From Candidatus Binatia bacterium (lineage in GTDB: Bacteria; Desulfobacterota; Binatia; Bin18): 64,000 nucleotides of DNA. Of this stretch, positions 8,395-16,414 are shown one piece after another. Below the pieces are notes generated by a model. The model made no database searches. It saw only the letters and a program-made list of their open reading frames with translations, and was not told the DNA's origin. The stretch covers positions 310,001 through 374,000 of the forward strand of contig OX638322.1 in assembly GCA_951812575.1 (NCBI GenBank), in the 5' to 3' direction. The translations under genes and the position numbers were made by a program. The stretch's first letter is position 1; each line of letters opens with the position of its first letter.

Positions 8395-8634
8395 ATGGAA
8401 CTCCAAGTCTATGGCACGCCGCGGCAGTGCTACGACCGCATCAAACATATCTACGAACAGTCGCAATGCTGCGCCAGCGTTAATGCATTCAAGTTTGGCG
8501 GCATGCCTTTTGACGAAGCGCAGGCCAGCATGCGCCTCTTTGCCAAAGAAGTTATGCCGAAACTCCGCAAGCTCGGCGACGATCCACTGTTCGATACCGA
8601 GGAAGCAACTGCCCCGGCATTCATGGCAGCCTAG
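8395..8634 (+). pseudogene. C-terminal fragment of an LLM-family oxidoreductase
   Basis: 79 residues (open from 8368) beginning FMELQVYGTPRQCYDRIKHI. This matches the 'G-T-P-x-Q-x-x-x-K-I' segment that starts the last helices of luciferase-like oxidoreductases, followed by a typical RLFAKEVMPKLRKL terminal helix. The roughly 250 residues of TIM barrel that should precede it are absent and there is no ribosome site at the ATG. It is read as the surviving 3' end of a deleted gene. Confidence 0.65.
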
Positions 8635-8741
8635 CGCCATTCACGATACGTTGTAGCCGTGCCAGTCCGCGCTCGTCGGGAAGGATACGGGCCTGCCCCA
8701 AGCGGCCGGGGAGGGGATGGGTGTGGCTCCCCGCCTGGGAG

Positions 8742-8784
8742 GGCGGCCATCCTGGCCGCCATGCGGGCTTCCAGCCCGCACTCC
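8742..8784. repeat. REP-like double hairpin repeat
   Basis: Two adjacent perfect hairpins: GGCGGCC-ATCCT-GGCCGCC (8742-8760), then GCGGGC-TTCCA-GCCCGC. The second, with flanks (8761-8784), recurs with one difference at 60024-60047. Such GC-rich palindromes between genes behave as dispersed REP-type repeats. Confidence 0.6.
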
Positions 8785-8820
8785 TCAAGGCAGAGAGAGA
8801 CGCGCTACACAGCATAGTGA

Positions 8821-9010
8821 TTTGCTCTAGATCGCTGCTAGCTGCTGAAGCCGGAAGTTCACAATAAGAACAGGAATTCTGTAGAAGTACCGGGACGAAC
8901 GCTGCTGCGTAACTGGGCAGAGCAGTGAGGAGGGATGCGTCACCAGCCCAGATATGGATGATGACAGCCGTGTCCAGGTTGGTGACGCGGCATTTTGTCC
9001 GATTGGTCAT
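8821..9010 (-). pseudogene. Possible PIN-domain (VapC-like) remnant
   Basis: On the minus strand, the frame starting at ATG 9010 reads MTNRTKCRVTNLDTAVIIHI, then WAGDASLLTALPSYAAAFVP. This resembles the start of a VapC-type PIN domain (LDT-x-V-I-I then a strand ending FVP). After that the expected V-x-x-G-E-L segment is scrambled (only CELPASA is reminiscent) and no further PIN motif appears. The rest of the 8635-9152 gap holds the REP-like repeat and no other recognisable gene. The family call is tentative. Confidence 0.35.
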
Positions 9011-9152
9011 TGAGTTTCGTGTAGCACGCGCATCGTTGCCGAACCCATCAGCAGCAGTCAGCGCAGGCCATATCCCGTCTTCCTGCCTCGCTTGACCGAC
9101 GCTTCTCTGCTGGTTACGCTCCCGGCATTCAATTCATAGAGGAGGGATGCGT

Positions 9153-9455
9153 ATGGTCTATTTATTTGCGAGCGTGAAGCTGAAATCGGGCAGCGTCGGT
9201 CAATTTACCGAGTTACTGCAAGGCGTAACACCCGTGCTGGGTCGGCTGGGTGGTTGGAAACTGTTGGGCAGTTATTTCAATTCGATTGGTCGGATGAACA
9301 CCGTGGTCGATGTCTGGGAACTGCCGGATGCGAACGCGGTTCAGTCCACCCTGGACAAAGCCGCCCAAGACCCGGAATGGCAGAAGTGGGTGCCGGTCAT
9401 CGAAGAAATCGTTGAGGACGAGACGCTTCAAATTCTGACCAAGTTGCCGGTCTGA
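9153..9455 (+). CDS. NIPSNAP-family protein
   Basis: 100 residues from ATG 9153, chosen over ATG 9147 because GGAGGG (9141-9146) sits at proper distance only for the former. The pattern VYLFASVKLKSG ... NTVVDVWELPDA ... DPEWQKWVPVIEEIV is that of NIPSNAP/dimeric alpha-beta barrel proteins (PF07978). These small ferredoxin-fold dimers are often encoded next to catabolic or redox enzymes; the biochemical role is unclear. It lies 43 bases upstream of the AhpD-like selenoprotein candidate on the same strand, suggesting co-expression. Confidence 0.75.
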   Translation: MVYLFASVKLKSGSVGQFTELLQGVTPVLGRLGGWKLLGSYFNSIGRMNTVVDVWELPDANAVQSTLDKAAQDPEWQKWVPVIEEIVEDETLQILTKLPV

Positions 9456-9498
9456 CCGGAGGGCCGAGTGTAGAACCCCCTGTTTTCCCGGAGGTCGT

Positions 9499-10071
9499 AT
9501 GTCACGTATCCCCCTTGTTGAGCCCGAACACGCCGCGCCGGAAGTCCGCGCCCTGTATGAGCGTTTTGCAGGACCCAACCTGCCGGTGCTGAATGTGATG
9601 AAGCTGTTTGGGAACCATGCCGATCTTCTGGCAGGGCTGACCGCTATTGGCTCGGCGCTGTATCATGATCCGCGGCTTGCGCCGCGCTACCGAGAGCTCG
9701 CTTACCTGCGCGCTTCGCAGCTCAATTCCTGTCACTATTGAGTGCCGACGCATGTGATGCTCGGTCGGAGCGTCGGACTGACGGATGCGGAGATGGCGGC
9801 CATGGCGGACTGGGAAACCGCGCCACTGTTTGACGCCGCGGACCGCTTGGTGCTGCGTTACGCGGAAGTGTTAACTCGGGAGAATCGGGTGGACGATGCC
9901 CTGTACGCGGAGCTTGAGGCGCGCTTTCCACGTGAGGAACTGCTGGAATTGTGTATGACTGTGGCCCTGGCCGCATTCGTGAACCGGGTGCACGCGACAT
10001 TTCGGACGGACGTGGATGACGACACCCGCACGCAGGTCGGGGACGTGTCTTTCTGTCCCCTTGGCCATTAA
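9499..10071 (+). CDS. AhpD/carboxymuconolactone decarboxylase-like selenoprotein candidate
   Basis: 190 residues if the TGA at 9739-9741 is read as selenocysteine (residue 81). The N-terminal part (LVEPEHAAPEVRALYERF, RELAYLRASQLNSCHY) and the downstream part (VPTHVMLGRSVGLTDAEMAA ...) are in the same frame. Together they make one complete AhpD-like domain. The motif becomes C78-x-x-U81-x-x-x-H85, exactly the CxxCxxxH peroxidase/disulfide motif of AhpD with Sec for the second Cys. A SECIS-like hairpin follows at 9756-9774. AhpD-like selenoproteins are known from metagenomes. The start ATG 9499 has GGAGG upstream. Plausible role: peroxide or disulfide reduction in the cytoplasm. A simple nonsense mutation is much less likely given the hairpin. 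Confidence 0.85.
9756..9774 (+). promoter_or_regulatory. Bacterial SECIS-like hairpin for UGA recoding
   Basis: GATGCTC-GGTCG-GAGCGTC forms a 7-base-pair stem (one G-U pair) with a five-base loop containing GGUC, as in the SelB-binding loop of the E. coli fdhF SECIS. The loop begins 21 nucleotides after the UGA, inside the roughly 16-37 range known for bacterial elements. A larger alternative pairing (CCGACGC 9744-9750 with GCGTCGG 9770-9776) is also possible. Confidence 0.8.
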
Positions 10072-10127
10072 GCGGTGGGGGCGGGTTTCATATCCGCCCC
10101 GCCTAATAGCCCAGCGCCCGCGGCCCG

Positions 10128-10361
10128 TTAGGTTTTTGGCGCGGTGCGCTCTATCAGCGCCTCCAAAGCCCGCATGGCTTCTTTGTGCTGCTGGTCACGG
10201 TGGTCGCCATTTTTATGCATGATCTGAAAGCCCGCGTAGATCAGGCCGCATTGCACCGCCCCGACAACAAAAGCAACGGCCGCTTGCGCAATGCTGACCC
10301 ACATCGCGGTCTGTGTGGCTGCCTGCTGGGCGGCCAGTGCTGCGGTTTCGTATTCAGTCAT
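10128..10361 (-). CDS. Small single-pass membrane protein, unknown
   Basis: 77 residues from ATG 10361, chosen for GGGGAGAG upstream (an in-frame start at 10385 is weaker). An Ala/Gln-rich N-terminal helix is followed by one hydrophobic span (WVSIAQAAVAFVVGAVQCGL) and a charged, probably coiled C-terminus (HKEAMRALEALIERT). I do not recognise a family. It is probably an inner-membrane protein with a cytoplasmic tail; the function is unknown. Confidence 0.55.
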   Translation of the reverse strand: MTEYETAALAAQQAATQTAMWVSIAQAAVAFVVGAVQCGLIYAGFQIMHKNGDHRDQQHKEAMRALEALIERTAPKT

Positions 10362-10466
10362 GGACTCTCTCCCCAAGGGTGACACCTATTCGATAATTTT
10401 CCTTAAATCGAATTGTGCCCTGGATTACAAGCTCGCCGCGTGGGCCAGCTTCGGTCGGGGCAACGC

Positions 10467-11513
10467 CTAATAACCCAGCGCCCGCGCGGCGCCCTCCAGG
10501 ACAAAAGGGATGGACCAGGCCGTGCGGGCGAGGCGAATGTCGTCACTCTGGCCCGAAGCGTATAAACCCGCCGCACTCATCCAGAACGCTGCTGAGCGCA
10601 ACTGATACAGCATGCCGTAGTACTGGCAGACTTCTTTGTCGATCTCGATTCCGGTGGCTTGCTCATACTCCCGAAAAAAAGTGTCCCGCTCAACGAGGTG
10701 GGATAAGAGATCACTGCCCTCTCGGTTGAGGTCGGTCAGAACATAGGCCACGTCGTACATCGGGTCTCCGATGACTTGCAGCTCCCAGTCGAGCACCGCC
10801 GATATTTGATCGTTGTCGATTAACAGATTGCCGGTTCGATAGGCGCCGTGGACCAGGGTCAGACGCTGCGTCGCCGGGGCGTTGGCCTTGAGCCAGCCGA
10901 TCAGGTCTATCAGGATGGGATGCGGTTCCTGCTGGGAGATGTCTGCCAGCTCGCACCATTTTTGGACTTCACGCAGCGCAAAATCGTTGCCCGACTCGGG
11001 GACACCCAGGAAGGACAGACCGGCCGCTTCCCAATCAATCGTATGCAGGCTGGCCAGCGCGGCGGTAAAACTTTTCGGCAGCGTACCACGCGCGGCCGCC
11101 TCGGCGTAAAAGCGCCGACCGGCCGAACCCCACGGGCTCGGACAGGTCCCGGCTACTTTTTCCATCACCAGGAAGGGTTTGCCGAGAATGCCGGGATCGC
11201 TCTCGTACCAGTAGGGTTTGGGGGTGGGGAGGGGCGTGGCCTCCAGACTCTGCAGAACCTGAAACTGCACCCCGAGATCGGAGAAGTGTCGCAACAACGC
11301 ATTACCGGGGTCGCGCCGCAGGCACAGCCCGCGTGTTTTTGAGACGCCGTCCTCGGTCCAATGCGCGTCAAACAGCCAGGTTTCATGCGACCAGCCCACG
11401 GCAATACGCTCCAGGGATTCGAGGCGCAGGTCCGAAGCGCCCGGCAGCCGTGTCTCGATATATTGGCGGATACGTTCTGCCATAGCCTGATCGTCGGTCG
11501 CTTGTTGTGTCAT
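10467..11513 (-). CDS. APH/ACAD10-type phosphotransferase-like protein with degenerate catalytic loop
   Basis: 348 residues of the aminoglycoside/choline kinase-like fold (PF01636), close to the acyl-CoA-dehydrogenase-linked phosphotransferases (LERIAVGWSHETWLF, PFLVMEKVAGT, AVLDWELQVIGDP). The catalytic loop, normally H-G-D-x-x-x-x-N, reads H222-G-A224-Y-R-T-G-N229: the base aspartate is alanine, while the metal-binding D242-W-E and D250 are kept. It may therefore be a pseudokinase. Its ATG overlaps the stop of the upstream gene by four bases (ATGA), so it is the third gene of a coupled trio (12900 to 10467). Confidence 0.82.
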   Translation of the reverse strand: MTQQATDDQAMAERIRQYIETRLPGASDLRLESLERIAVGWSHETWLFDAHWTEDGVSKTRGLCLRRDPGNALLRHFSDLGVQFQVLQSLEATPLPTPKPYWYESDPGILGKPFLVMEKVAGTCPSPWGSAGRRFYAEAAARGTLPKSFTAALASLHTIDWEAAGLSFLGVPESGNDFALREVQKWCELADISQQEPHPILIDLIGWLKANAPATQRLTLVHGAYRTGNLLIDNDQISAVLDWELQVIGDPMYDVAYVLTDLNREGSDLLSHLVERDTFFREYEQATGIEIDKEVCQYYGMLYQLRSAAFWMSAAGLYASGQSDDIRLARTAWSIPFVLEGAARALGY

Positions 11514-11941
11514 GCGGCGTACACCATCTCGCGGTCAATACGAGCGCGCAGCCGGGTGCGCACGCGACTGAGGAGGCTTGTAAAGCGCTCCTCGCCCAGC
11601 TCGGACCGGGTTGCGTATAGGGTTTCAATCAGGCCTGACACACTCGCCGTATCGAGGTCGTGGCGGAGCGTCCGAAGGGCCTCGGCAAGGGGCGCTGGGA
11701 TGGCATTCGAGGCGGTGAGCTGACTGAGTTCTTCGCCCAGCTCGTGCAGGTCGCGTTGACTCGCCGCGGCGTGTTCGTCGGCCAGCCGCAGTTGACCGGC
11801 GAGTTTTTGCAATACCACCGCCGCCATGAAGGCTTGCGTCTTGGGGTAGGCGGCGTCAACCGCCGGTCCGATATCTTTTTTGAGCGTCCGGGCGATGCGT
11901 TCCAAGAGTGCATCCGGAGCCAGTTGCACATAGTCCGCCAT
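11510..11941 (-). CDS. Uncharacterised helical protein, middle gene of a coupled trio
   Basis: 143 residues, start ATG 11941. It is coupled both ways: its ATG overlaps the upstream stop as TGATG, and its own stop overlaps the next ATG as ATGA. The sequence is almost all helix (ADYVQLAPDALLERIARTLK, VVLQKLAGQLRLADEHAAAS) with no membrane span or signal. I cannot assign a family with confidence. Tight coupling to a phosphotransferase-like protein and a beta-rich DUF7064-like protein points to one functional unit. Confidence 0.7.
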   Translation of the reverse strand: MADYVQLAPDALLERIARTLKKDIGPAVDAAYPKTQAFMAAVVLQKLAGQLRLADEHAAASQRDLHELGEELSQLTASNAIPAPLAEALRTLRHDLDTASVSGLIETLYATRSELGEERFTSLLSRVRTRLRARIDREMVYAA

Positions 11942-12900
11942 CAGGCCTTCCCTCCGTTTGTGGTCCGGGCAGTGCGACGCATACGAGACCAACGATGCAC
12001 CGGCCACATATCCTGGTCTTCTCCATGCCCGCCCTCGCCATTGATATCCCACTGAATCAGGCTGTTGACATCGATAAAGGTGTGACGATTGATCACGATC
12101 CGACTCAAGGGTGTCCCAACGGCCAACAGTTCGCGTCCCTCTGCATCCCGCGCCTGAATCTCGACACGGGTGATCCAGCCGTTGTCCCTGTCTCGCTCAA
12201 CCCGGCGCTCGCCCTGCGTCAGGGGCAGCGTCCGGCCATCGCGGTGGAGAAAGCCATACGCGACCGGATTCCGGTCGGCCTCCACGTTGGTGACGGCGAG
12301 AAAACCGTGCTGCGTCGTGGCTACCCCAGTGACATAGGCCGCCTGCCGCGGGCGGTCCTCCCGCCGCCGGCCCCACGTGCGGTCGCGCACGGCCAGACAA
12401 TCGATCGGGATCGTTTCACCGTGCAGAATGATTTCTCCGCTCACCCGTCCGATCTGATCGAAATGGTGCGAGCGCCCAAAGGTCGAACCCGTGCTGGTCA
12501 GCGGCTCGGGCGGCATCACGCCCTCAAAACGCAGCGCGGCCTGCAAACGCGATGCATCGCTATAGCCCAGCGCATAGGACATGCACGGTTCGATCACCCG
12601 GATCGAAACGCCGGTCGGCAGGCTGATATCGTGCAGGTCTTGATCGCGCGGGAGTTCCAGGGCGGTGTAGTTTGCGGAATAGAGCACTTCCCAGGGTAGA
12701 TGGGCCGAGTCGTCCCAGACCCAGGCCCCGCCCGCGACCGTGCCGATATTGGGCCGCGCCAGCGTATACAACCAGCCGCCCAGGCGCCGCTCCGGGTGAG
12801 CGAATGAAAACCAGGCCGTCTCCGTTGACCACCAGTCCCCGACCATCTCGTCAGAGTGAAAGCGGTCGTCGCGTTCAGTAAATATCCGCTGTTCCGCCAT
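11941..12900 (-). CDS. DUF7064/CrtC-like beta-rich protein
   Basis: 319 residues; first gene of the trio. It lacks a signal peptide and looks like a lipocalin-type, beta-rich protein of the group related to carotenoid hydratase/AttH folds: FHSDEMVGDWWSTETAWFSF at the start, GGWLYTLARP, then a WGRRRED motif after 'DCLAVRDRTWG'. Comparable proteins are commonly encoded next to APH-like phosphotransferases, as here, but no reaction is established. The family label is from pattern memory and should be treated as provisional. Confidence 0.6.
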   Translation of the reverse strand: MAEQRIFTERDDRFHSDEMVGDWWSTETAWFSFAHPERRLGGWLYTLARPNIGTVAGGAWVWDDSAHLPWEVLYSANYTALELPRDQDLHDISLPTGVSIRVIEPCMSYALGYSDASRLQAALRFEGVMPPEPLTSTGSTFGRSHHFDQIGRVSGEIILHGETIPIDCLAVRDRTWGRRREDRPRQAAYVTGVATTQHGFLAVTNVEADRNPVAYGFLHRDGRTLPLTQGERRVERDRDNGWITRVEIQARDAEGRELLAVGTPLSRIVINRHTFIDVNSLIQWDINGEGGHGEDQDMWPVHRWSRMRRTARTTNGGKA

Positions 12901-12951
12901 ACTTGTCTCTTTCTCTATTTGTCTCTTTCTCTGAGCGGAGGCAGGCGATTA

Positions 12952-13332
12952 TTATTGTACCGAGAGTGCGCTCGTATGGTTCACGATGGTGACACATTCA
13001 TACGCCCGCGTGCGGATTTTACCTGCAATACTGTCGTCCGGTTGCCCTCCGAAATGATCCGTCCACGTACCAAACGCGGTTGCATTAGGGAAGCGCTCAA
13101 GGACGATAAAGACACCCTGCTGGGAGCTGTGAAGGGGGGCGAGCAATTCATACGTCCCGCCGCCGTTGTCTTTGGCATAGGCCGCTACGTCGTCCACAAT
13201 TTTTGATAATTGGTCCAGGGTACAGCCTTCCTGGAGCTTGACGGTTACCATATCGTACATGGCGGAGCGGGCGGGCAGGACATGCCCGAGCAGCAGGACG
13301 AGTCCGGCCAGGACTCCGATTATGTTTTTCAT
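12952..13332 (-). CDS. Small exported protein, dimeric alpha/beta-barrel-like
   Basis: 126 residues from ATG 13332, which follows GAGAGGGG. A clear Sec signal peptide (MKNIIGVLAGLVLLLGHVLP then ARSA) is followed by about 100 residues starting YDMVTVKLQEGCTLDQLSKI. Its strand-helix pattern and length recall ABM/EthD-type ferredoxin folds, but I see no diagnostic motif. It lies between the DUF7064-like trio and a BVMO gene, all on the minus strand. Function unknown. Confidence 0.6.
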   Translation of the reverse strand: MKNIIGVLAGLVLLLGHVLPARSAMYDMVTVKLQEGCTLDQLSKIVDDVAAYAKDNGGGTYELLAPLHSSQQGVFIVLERFPNATAFGTWTDHFGGQPDDSIAGKIRTRAYECVTIVNHTSALSVQ

Positions 13333-13398
13333 TACCCCTCTCGTGTCAGGCCGTGACTTCGGATCGAGCAACAACTCTGCCCGTCACGCCGGGACGCT

Positions 13399-14997
13399 TT
13401 AGCGCAATTCGAAGCCTTCGTAGCCCTTGGCCGCAACGTCGGCGAATATCTCACGGTAGAGCGGCACGCCGCCGGCAAATAGGAGGAAGCGGCCGCGCAC
13501 GTTCTCGGGATTGGTACTGCCGAAGAACCACGAATCCTGCATCTCATTGATGAGCAGCCCTTGGGCCGAGTCATAGCAGCGTTGGGTCCAGGCGTCTTCG
13601 GCCGCGGCGGTTGTGGTCATGGTCTCGAACCCGTGCTCGCGCAGATAACGGATGCAGTCGACAATCCACTCGACATTGCTCTCGGCACAGCGGGTGATAT
13701 TGCAGAACACCGCCGGATTGTGCGGTCCCATGACGGCCCACAGATTCGGGAAGCCCGAGAACTGTACGCCCAGGTTGGTGCGTGGCCCGTCGGACCAGTG
13801 CTCTTGCAGGCTACGCCCGTGTTGGCCACGGATATCCATCCGCAGCAGCTCGCCGGTCACGCTATGAAAGCCGGTAGCATAAATAATCACGTCGAGTTCG
13901 TGCAAGGCGCTACCGGTTGCGACTCCGGTAGGAGTGATCTTCGTGATCGGCGTTTCGCGCAGATCAACCAGGCTGACATTGTCACGGTTGAAGGTCTCGT
14001 AGTAATTCTTCTCGCCCGGACAGCGCTTGGTGCCGAAGGTGTGCTTCGGGATCAGCTTTTCGGCCAGCACCGGATCGGTGACGCGTTCGCGAATCTTGTT
14101 GGCCAGGAACGCGGCGACCTCATCCGCGGCTTGCTGTGACATAAATGAATCGCTGTAATTTCCCAGCCACAGCGCGAACCCGCCGCGGTCGTACAATTCC
14201 TGATAGCGGGCCAGGCGCTCCTCTTTTGGCACGTCCAGCGCGGCGCGCGTGTCCGGTTCGTGGATGAAGCCAGCCCAGGTACGTTTGCACAGGGCGAAAA
14301 TCTCGTCCGCGTTCTTTTTGAATTCCCGTTGCTCCTCTGCGGTAATCGGACGATTCCGCAGCGGAGTGCACCAATTCGCGGTGCGCTGAAAAACCGTCAG
14401 CTGTTCGCACTCGGGGGCGATGGTCTGAATGATCTGGACACCGGTCGGGCCGGTACCGATGATGCCGATGCGCTTGCCCGTGAAATCGACCGGTTCTTTC
14501 GGCCAGCGGGCGCTGTGCAGCGACCGTCCCGCAAAGTCTTCAACGCCCTTATAGTCCGGAAACTGGTGGGCCGACAGCAGCCCGGTGGCGCAGATCACGT
14601 AGCGCGCCCGAGCCCGTGCCCCGTTGTGGGTCGTAATCTCCCAGCGCTTGTCCGTTTCGTTGTAAACGACGGTCGCAACGCGGGCGTTGCACTCGATGTC
14701 ACGCTTCAGATCGAATTTGTCCGCAACAAAATGCAGATACCGCTCCACTTCCGGTTGGCCCGAGAAGTGCTCGCTCCACTCCCATTCGTCGATCAGTTCC
14801 TGGGAAAAGGAGTATTGGTAGGAATAGCTCTCGGAGTCGAAACGGGCGCCTGGGTAGCGATTCCAATACCAGGTGCCGCCGATATCGGTGCCGGCCTCGA
14901 ACACCCGGGCCGAGAGGCCAAGCTCGCGGAGTTTATACAGTGCATACAGGCCGGACACGCCGGCGCCGATAACAATCGCGTCATAGTGCTGGGTCAC
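13399..14997 (-). CDS. Baeyer-Villiger-type flavin monooxygenase 1
   Basis: 532 residues starting at GTG 14997 with GGAGG upstream. FAD-binding GAGVSG (residues 12-17), the BVMO fingerprint FAGRSLHSARWP (155-166) and NADPH-binding GTGPTG (181-186) are all intact, and '[15 protein letters not shown]' is typical of cyclohexanone/acetone-type enzymes. It inserts oxygen next to a ketone using NADPH and O2. Closest in layout to the classic 530-550-residue type I BVMOs, unlike the two longer paralogues at 19158 and 25989. Transcribed apart from the divergent amidohydrolase at 15251. Confidence 0.92.
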   Translation of the reverse strand: MTQHYDAIVIGAGVSGLYALYKLRELGLSARVFEAGTDIGGTWYWNRYPGARFDSESYSYQYSFSQELIDEWEWSEHFSGQPEVERYLHFVADKFDLKRDIECNARVATVVYNETDKRWEITTHNGARARARYVICATGLLSAHQFPDYKGVEDFAGRSLHSARWPKEPVDFTGKRIGIIGTGPTGVQIIQTIAPECEQLTVFQRTANWCTPLRNRPITAEEQREFKKNADEIFALCKRTWAGFIHEPDTRAALDVPKEERLARYQELYDRGGFALWLGNYSDSFMSQQAADEVAAFLANKIRERVTDPVLAEKLIPKHTFGTKRCPGEKNYYETFNRDNVSLVDLRETPITKITPTGVATGSALHELDVIIYATGFHSVTGELLRMDIRGQHGRSLQEHWSDGPRTNLGVQFSGFPNLWAVMGPHNPAVFCNITRCAESNVEWIVDCIRYLREHGFETMTTTAAAEDAWTQRCYDSAQGLLINEMQDSWFFGSTNPENVRGRFLLFAGGVPLYREIFADVAAKGYEGFELR

Positions 14998-15250
14998 GAT
15001 CAGAGCCTCCTATGGTCAGCGATCAGTTTGCATATCAGCCGGCGACAGCTCCGAGTTACTCTCTCGTCCGAGCACCCTGCCCAGACTGTTCCCGGCTGAG
15101 AGCGGTCATCGCAAGGATGCCACCTAACCAGTTGCTCAGAGACTGTCAAGTAATGGGGAAGGAGATCGGCAAGCAGGTCGGAGAGGCCGATTTCTTGACA
15201 GCCTGAGGCGCGGGGCAGTAAAGGAGAACATCACCCACAGGAGGTGCTGT

Positions 15251-16402
15251 ATGGCGACGGAAAGTCTGGGTCCGGTTGTGGATGCTGACGGGCACGTGCT
15301 GGAGCCACTCGATACCTGGCAGAAGTATATCGACCCGCAGTATCGAGATCGGGCCGTACGCCTCGAACATGACGACAACGGCTGGGAAGTCCTCATGTTC
15401 GACAACAAGCCTCTGAACGTCATTCGCGGCGCGCTGGGCGCGCTGGGTGGGGTGGGCTCGGACCCCGAAGAGGCCGAAGCCTTTTTCACCCCAGGCCAGC
15501 GTACCTATGCCGATGGCTGTCCGCCGGGCAGCTATGACCCGGTCCCGCGGCTCAGGGTCATGGACAGTGAGGGCATTGATATCTCTCTCCTCTACCCCAC
15601 CGTCGGCATCGCCTGGGAGGGCTGGGTCGCCGATCCGAAACTCGCTACCGCCTACACCAGGGCCTACAACCGCTGGATCATCGATTTCTGTAGCGAGAAT
15701 AAAAAGCGGCTCTATCCGGTCGCTCATATCTCCCTGATTGACCCGGACGGCGCGGCTGACGAAGTGGTGTGGGCGAAAGAGCAGGGCTGCGTGGGGGTGT
15801 TTCTGTCGCCGGATATGGTGGCGCGCGGCTGGAAGCACTTCAACGACCCCGCCTTTGTCCGCTTCTGGGAAACCGTTCAGGACCTGGAGATGCCGGTCGG
15901 CTTTCATGTCGTCCTGCGCGACGAGCCGTCGTGGCGCGACTGGATTCAGGGCGAGGGCGATTTCGGCCTGTTCAACTTCGCCTTTCTGGCCATTGATGTG
16001 ATGGCGGCCTTTACCCAGATGATTTCCCTGGGCATGTTCGAGTTATACCCGCGACTCAAGTGTACAGTCCTGGAGTGCGGCGCCAACTGGATTTCGGCCT
16101 GGCTGGACCGGATGGACCATAAATACGAACCCCTGGCGGGGCGGTCTGTGCTCAAGCTGAAACCCAGCGAGTATTTCTATCGTCAATGCCTGGTCTCGGC
16201 CGACCCCGACGAAACCCTGACCGCCCGAATTATCGAGCATATTGGAGCCGACTATTTTGTCTGGGCGTCGGACTATCCCCATATCGACTCCAACTACGGG
16301 GTGGCGGCCGAACTCAAGGAACGCCTCGCGCCCTTACCCCAAACCGACCAGCAGAAGGTCCTGGGAACGAACGCTCTGCGCTTCTACGGTATTACGGCCT
16401 GA
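15251..16402 (+). CDS. Amidohydrolase-2 family protein
   Basis: 383 residues, ATG 15251 after CAGGAGGTG. It begins with the D-A-D-G-H-x-x-E-P metal motif (residues 10-18). It later shows RVMDSEGIDISLLYPTVGIA, an H-x-x-x-x-x-P region (FHVVLRDEPSW) and the terminal WASDYPHIDSNY, where the last metal-ligand Asp lies. This is the long amidohydrolase-2 form found in many soil and marine bacteria, related to decarboxylases and lactonases of aromatic pathways. Substrate unknown. Its 3' end faces the Rieske oxygenase gene across 12 bases. Confidence 0.88.
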   Translation: MATESLGPVVDADGHVLEPLDTWQKYIDPQYRDRAVRLEHDDNGWEVLMFDNKPLNVIRGALGALGGVGSDPEEAEAFFTPGQRTYADGCPPGSYDPVPRLRVMDSEGIDISLLYPTVGIAWEGWVADPKLATAYTRAYNRWIIDFCSENKKRLYPVAHISLIDPDGAADEVVWAKEQGCVGVFLSPDMVARGWKHFNDPAFVRFWETVQDLEMPVGFHVVLRDEPSWRDWIQGEGDFGLFNFAFLAIDVMAAFTQMISLGMFELYPRLKCTVLECGANWISAWLDRMDHKYEPLAGRSVLKLKPSEYFYRQCLVSADPDETLTARIIEHIGADYFVWASDYPHIDSNYGVAAELKERLAPLPQTDQQKVLGTNALRFYGITA

Positions 16403-16414
16403 ACGGCGGCGCCC

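Noticed and set aside
9742..10071. Separate gene starting at GTG 9742 for the second half of the AhpD domain
   Set aside because: It has no ribosome site, begins directly after the TGA in the same frame and lacks half of the domain; recoding of UGA explains both halves.
12901..12951. CTCTTTCTCT repeats as a regulatory element
   Set aside because: Only two short, low-complexity repeats between genes; no supporting context.
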